Assembly: GCA_937893155.1 (NCBI GenBank)
Contig: CALBGU010000035.1
Span: forward strand, 1 to 7,272
Source: an uncultured Treponema sp.
Lineage (GTDB): Bacteria; Spirochaetota; Spirochaetia; Treponematales; Treponemataceae
Length of the DNA: 7,272 bases
Direction: 5' to 3'
Shown here: one piece after another, positions 5,356-7,272 of the stretch
Numbering within the stretch: position 1 is the stretch's first letter
Layout of the letters: every line of letters begins with the position of its first letter
Notes under the pieces: generated by a model
Database searches by the model: none
What the model was told of the DNA's origin: nothing
The model's input: only the letters and a program-made list of their open reading frames with translations
Translations under genes and position numbers: made by a program

Positions 5356-7268
5356 AGATAAACCATCAAAAGCATAATATCGCTGTTACGAATGCCCGAA
5401 ATGCGCCCCGCCTGCCCGAGTGTGAGCGGACGGATTTTCTCGAGCTTCGCACGGCTTTCGGCAGACAGCGACGCAATCGAGCCGTAATCGAAATCCGCCG
5501 GGATTTTCGCGTTTTCCATTCGGTGCATTTTGGCAATGCGCGCGTCTTGCTTTTGAATGTAATACCGATACTTAAAATCCTCCTGCGCCAGCTCCCACAC
5601 AGCAGGGCTAAAATGCGGATTTTCCGCTTTTTCGTCCTCGATTAAAAGCGCAATCGCCTCTTCCACCGCCGCGTATTTTTCCCGTAAGCGCGTCATCTGC
5701 GCTTCGCTCTTCAAGCCCGCGGCAAATCCCTTTTCTCCAAGACGACGGTCGGCAGTATCGTGCCGCAATTTAAGACGGTATTCGGCGCGCGCGGTGAACA
5801 TTCGGTACGGCTCTTTTGTGCCAAGCGTCACCAAATCATCGATGAGTACGCCGATATACGCTTCGTCGCGACCAAGCACCAACGGCGCGTATTCGGGGAT
5901 TTTGCGCGACGAATCGCCAGCCAAAGATTCCGCCGTTTTCGTCTCTGCGCTCGGCATTTTCAGACTGCCGCATTCAGCAATGTGGGCGCGCGCGTAGTAA
6001 CCCGCGTTAATGCCCGCCACAAGCCCCTGCCCCGCAGCCTCTTCATAGCCTGACGTGCCGTTAATCTGCCCCGCGTTGAACAAGCCTGCCACGCGCTTTG
6101 TTTCCAGCGACGGAAAAAGCTGCGTCGGCTCAACATAATCGTATTCCACGGCGTATCCCGGGCGGCTGACCACGCAGTGTTCAAACCCGTGCATCGTGCG
6201 CAAAAACGCGTCCTGCACCTCTTCGGGAAGGCTCGACGACAGCCCGTTCAAATAAATCTCGTCGGTCAAAAGGCTTTCGGGTTCCACAAAAAGCTGGTGG
6301 CGCTCGCGTTCGGCAAATCGCATTACTTTGTCTTCAATCGACGGACAGTAGCGCGGACCAACGCCCGAAATCTTACCTGAATACAGAGGGCTTCGCTGGA
6401 TATTCTCGCGGATAATGCGGTGCGTTTCCTCGTTCGTGTACACAAGATGACAGCTCACCATCGGGCGTTCCACGCTCTCATCGTCAAAACTGAACGGCAC
6501 GACTTCCGCATCGCCTGCCTGCTCTTCCAGCGCGGAAAAATCGACGGTGTGGCGCAAAATGCGCGGCGGAGTGCCCGTCTTGAGCCTGCCCGTTGTAAAG
6601 CCGAGCTCCTGCAAACTCTCGGTCAAACCGAACGCCCCGCCCTCGCCGAGTCTGCCGCACGGAGCATCGTATTCGCCGATAAAAATGCGCCCGCCCAAAA
6701 ACGTCCCCGTCGTAAGCACAACGCTTCGGCACGAAATCACGCGACCGCGCTCGGTTACCACGCCCACAATTTTTTTGCGCCGCGTACTTTTCGCGCTCGT
6801 CCGCACTTCGCCCGGGATTGTACCCACGGCGGCAGAGCTGTCGCTGTTCGGCGGGAGCGGCGTGTCGCTGTCGATTGCAAGGATTTTGACGACCGTATCC
6901 ATCAGCGTAGAAAGATTGTTCGTGTGTTCGATAGTCTGCCGCGCAAGATTTGCGTACACGAGTTTGTCGGCTTGGCTTCGGGGGGCTTGCACCGCAGGAC
7001 CGCGGCTTTTGTTCAACATTCTGAATTGAATCATCGACTTGTCGATGAGCCTGCCCATTTCGCCGCCGAGAGCATCGATTTCGCGCACGATGTTGCCTTT
7101 TGCAATGCCGCCAATCGAAGGATTGCAGCTCATTCGCCCAATCGAATCTATCGTTTGCGTAACAAGGAGCGTTTTCAAGCCCATTCTTGCCGTGGCAAGA
7201 CACGCCTCAATGCCCGCGTGTCCGCCGCCTACCACTACCACATCAAAAGAATCGTAAAAACCTGCCAT
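5349..7268 (-). CDS. mnmG: tRNA uridine-5-carboxymethylaminomethyl modification enzyme MnmG (GidA)
   Basis: FAD-dependent enzyme of 639 aa that acts with the GTPase MnmE to install the (carboxymethyl)aminomethyl group on the wobble uridine (U34) of certain tRNAs in the cytoplasm. The FAD-binding motif GGGHAGIEA is at 14-22. Family signatures follow in order: CNPSIGGIAKG (48-58), GPAVQAPRSQADK (90-102), TGTFLGG (187-193), GRLKTGTPPR (227-236), YCPSIEDKV (307-315), INGTSGYEEAAGQG (402-415), KEPYRMFTARAEYRL (485-499) and a C-terminal GQAGRISGI (618-626). The conserved cysteines are Cys48 and Cys308. Compared with E. coli MnmG from memory, there are polar insertions near 134-166 and 434-458, and a shortened helical stretch near 533-570. 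The ATG at 7268 puts the FAD motif at the usual distance from the N-terminus. Only 4 bases lie upstream, so its ribosome binding site is outside the window. The gene is complete and converges on the dctP-like gene. Confidence 0.98.
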   Translation of the reverse strand: MAGFYDSFDVVVVGGGHAGIEACLATARMGLKTLLVTQTIDSIGRMSCNPSIGGIAKGNIVREIDALGGEMGRLIDKSMIQFRMLNKSRGPAVQAPRSQADKLVYANLARQTIEHTNNLSTLMDTVVKILAIDSDTPLPPNSDSSAAVGTIPGEVRTSAKSTRRKKIVGVVTERGRVISCRSVVLTTGTFLGGRIFIGEYDAPCGRLGEGGAFGLTESLQELGFTTGRLKTGTPPRILRHTVDFSALEEQAGDAEVVPFSFDDESVERPMVSCHLVYTNEETHRIIRENIQRSPLYSGKISGVGPRYCPSIEDKVMRFAERERHQLFVEPESLLTDEIYLNGLSSSLPEEVQDAFLRTMHGFEHCVVSRPGYAVEYDYVEPTQLFPSLETKRVAGLFNAGQINGTSGYEEAAGQGLVAGINAGYYARAHIAECGSLKMPSAETKTAESLAGDSSRKIPEYAPLVLGRDEAYIGVLIDDLVTLGTKEPYRMFTARAEYRLKLRHDTADRRLGEKGFAAGLKSEAQMTRLREKYAAVEEAIALLIEDEKAENPHFSPAVWELAQEDFKYRYYIQKQDARIAKMHRMENAKIPADFDYGSIASLSAESRAKLEKIRPLTLGQAGRISGIRNSDIMLLMVYLK

Positions 7269-7272
7269 AATG

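Noticed and set aside
6484..7203. 239-codon minus-strand frame overlapping mnmG in another frame
   Set aside because: It lies inside the mnmG coding sequence, which carries all family signatures. The alternative translation is Arg/Cys-rich and unrecognisable.

Overview
The window has about half G+C in its genes and a distinctly A/T-rich central intergenic region. It looks like chromosomal DNA of a spirochaete, most likely a Treponema relative. That placement is an inference. It rests on the architecture of the first protein (a GHKL-type ATPase domain fused to an HDOD domain, which I associate with treponemes), on the estimated size of the chemoreceptor signalling domain, and on the TRAP-type binding lipoprotein. 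No rRNA, tRNA, CRISPR array, transposase or phage gene is visible.

Layout: (1) 9-1526, minus strand, an ATPase-HDOD fusion protein of 505 aa whose -10 box lies only 7 nt before the ATG. (2) 1527-2185, a divergent intergenic region of about 660 bp. It holds A/T-rich promoter DNA, a tandem array of six 40/41-bp units plus a truncated seventh (about 1666-1929), a sigma-70-like promoter and a possible 31-codon small ORF. (3) 2186-4294, plus strand, a transmembrane methyl-accepting chemotaxis protein with a periplasmic Cache-like sensor. (4) 4316-5329, plus strand, a DctP-family TRAP solute-binding lipoprotein 21 nt behind the chemoreceptor, probably in the same transcript. (5) 5349-7268, minus strand, a complete mnmG (gidA) whose stop codon lies 19 bp from the stop of the dctP-like gene.

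How the parts fit: the chemoreceptor and binding lipoprotein form a plausible two-gene sensory unit. The lipoprotein would capture a small, probably carboxylate-bearing ligand at the cell surface or in the periplasm and either present it to the receptor or feed a transporter encoded elsewhere. No DctQ or DctM membrane subunit is present. The ATPase-HDOD protein is a signalling protein of unknown output. mnmG is a housekeeping tRNA-modification gene and is probably unrelated to the others.

The least explained element is the tandem array. Every unit carries AAGCC-type and GGCTT-type arms that alternate along the DNA, so two competing hairpin registers are possible. I did not find a convincing wholly new multi-gene system. 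The most interesting leads are the receptor and orphan-lipoprotein pair, the structured repeat array, and the apparently leaderless ATPase-HDOD gene.
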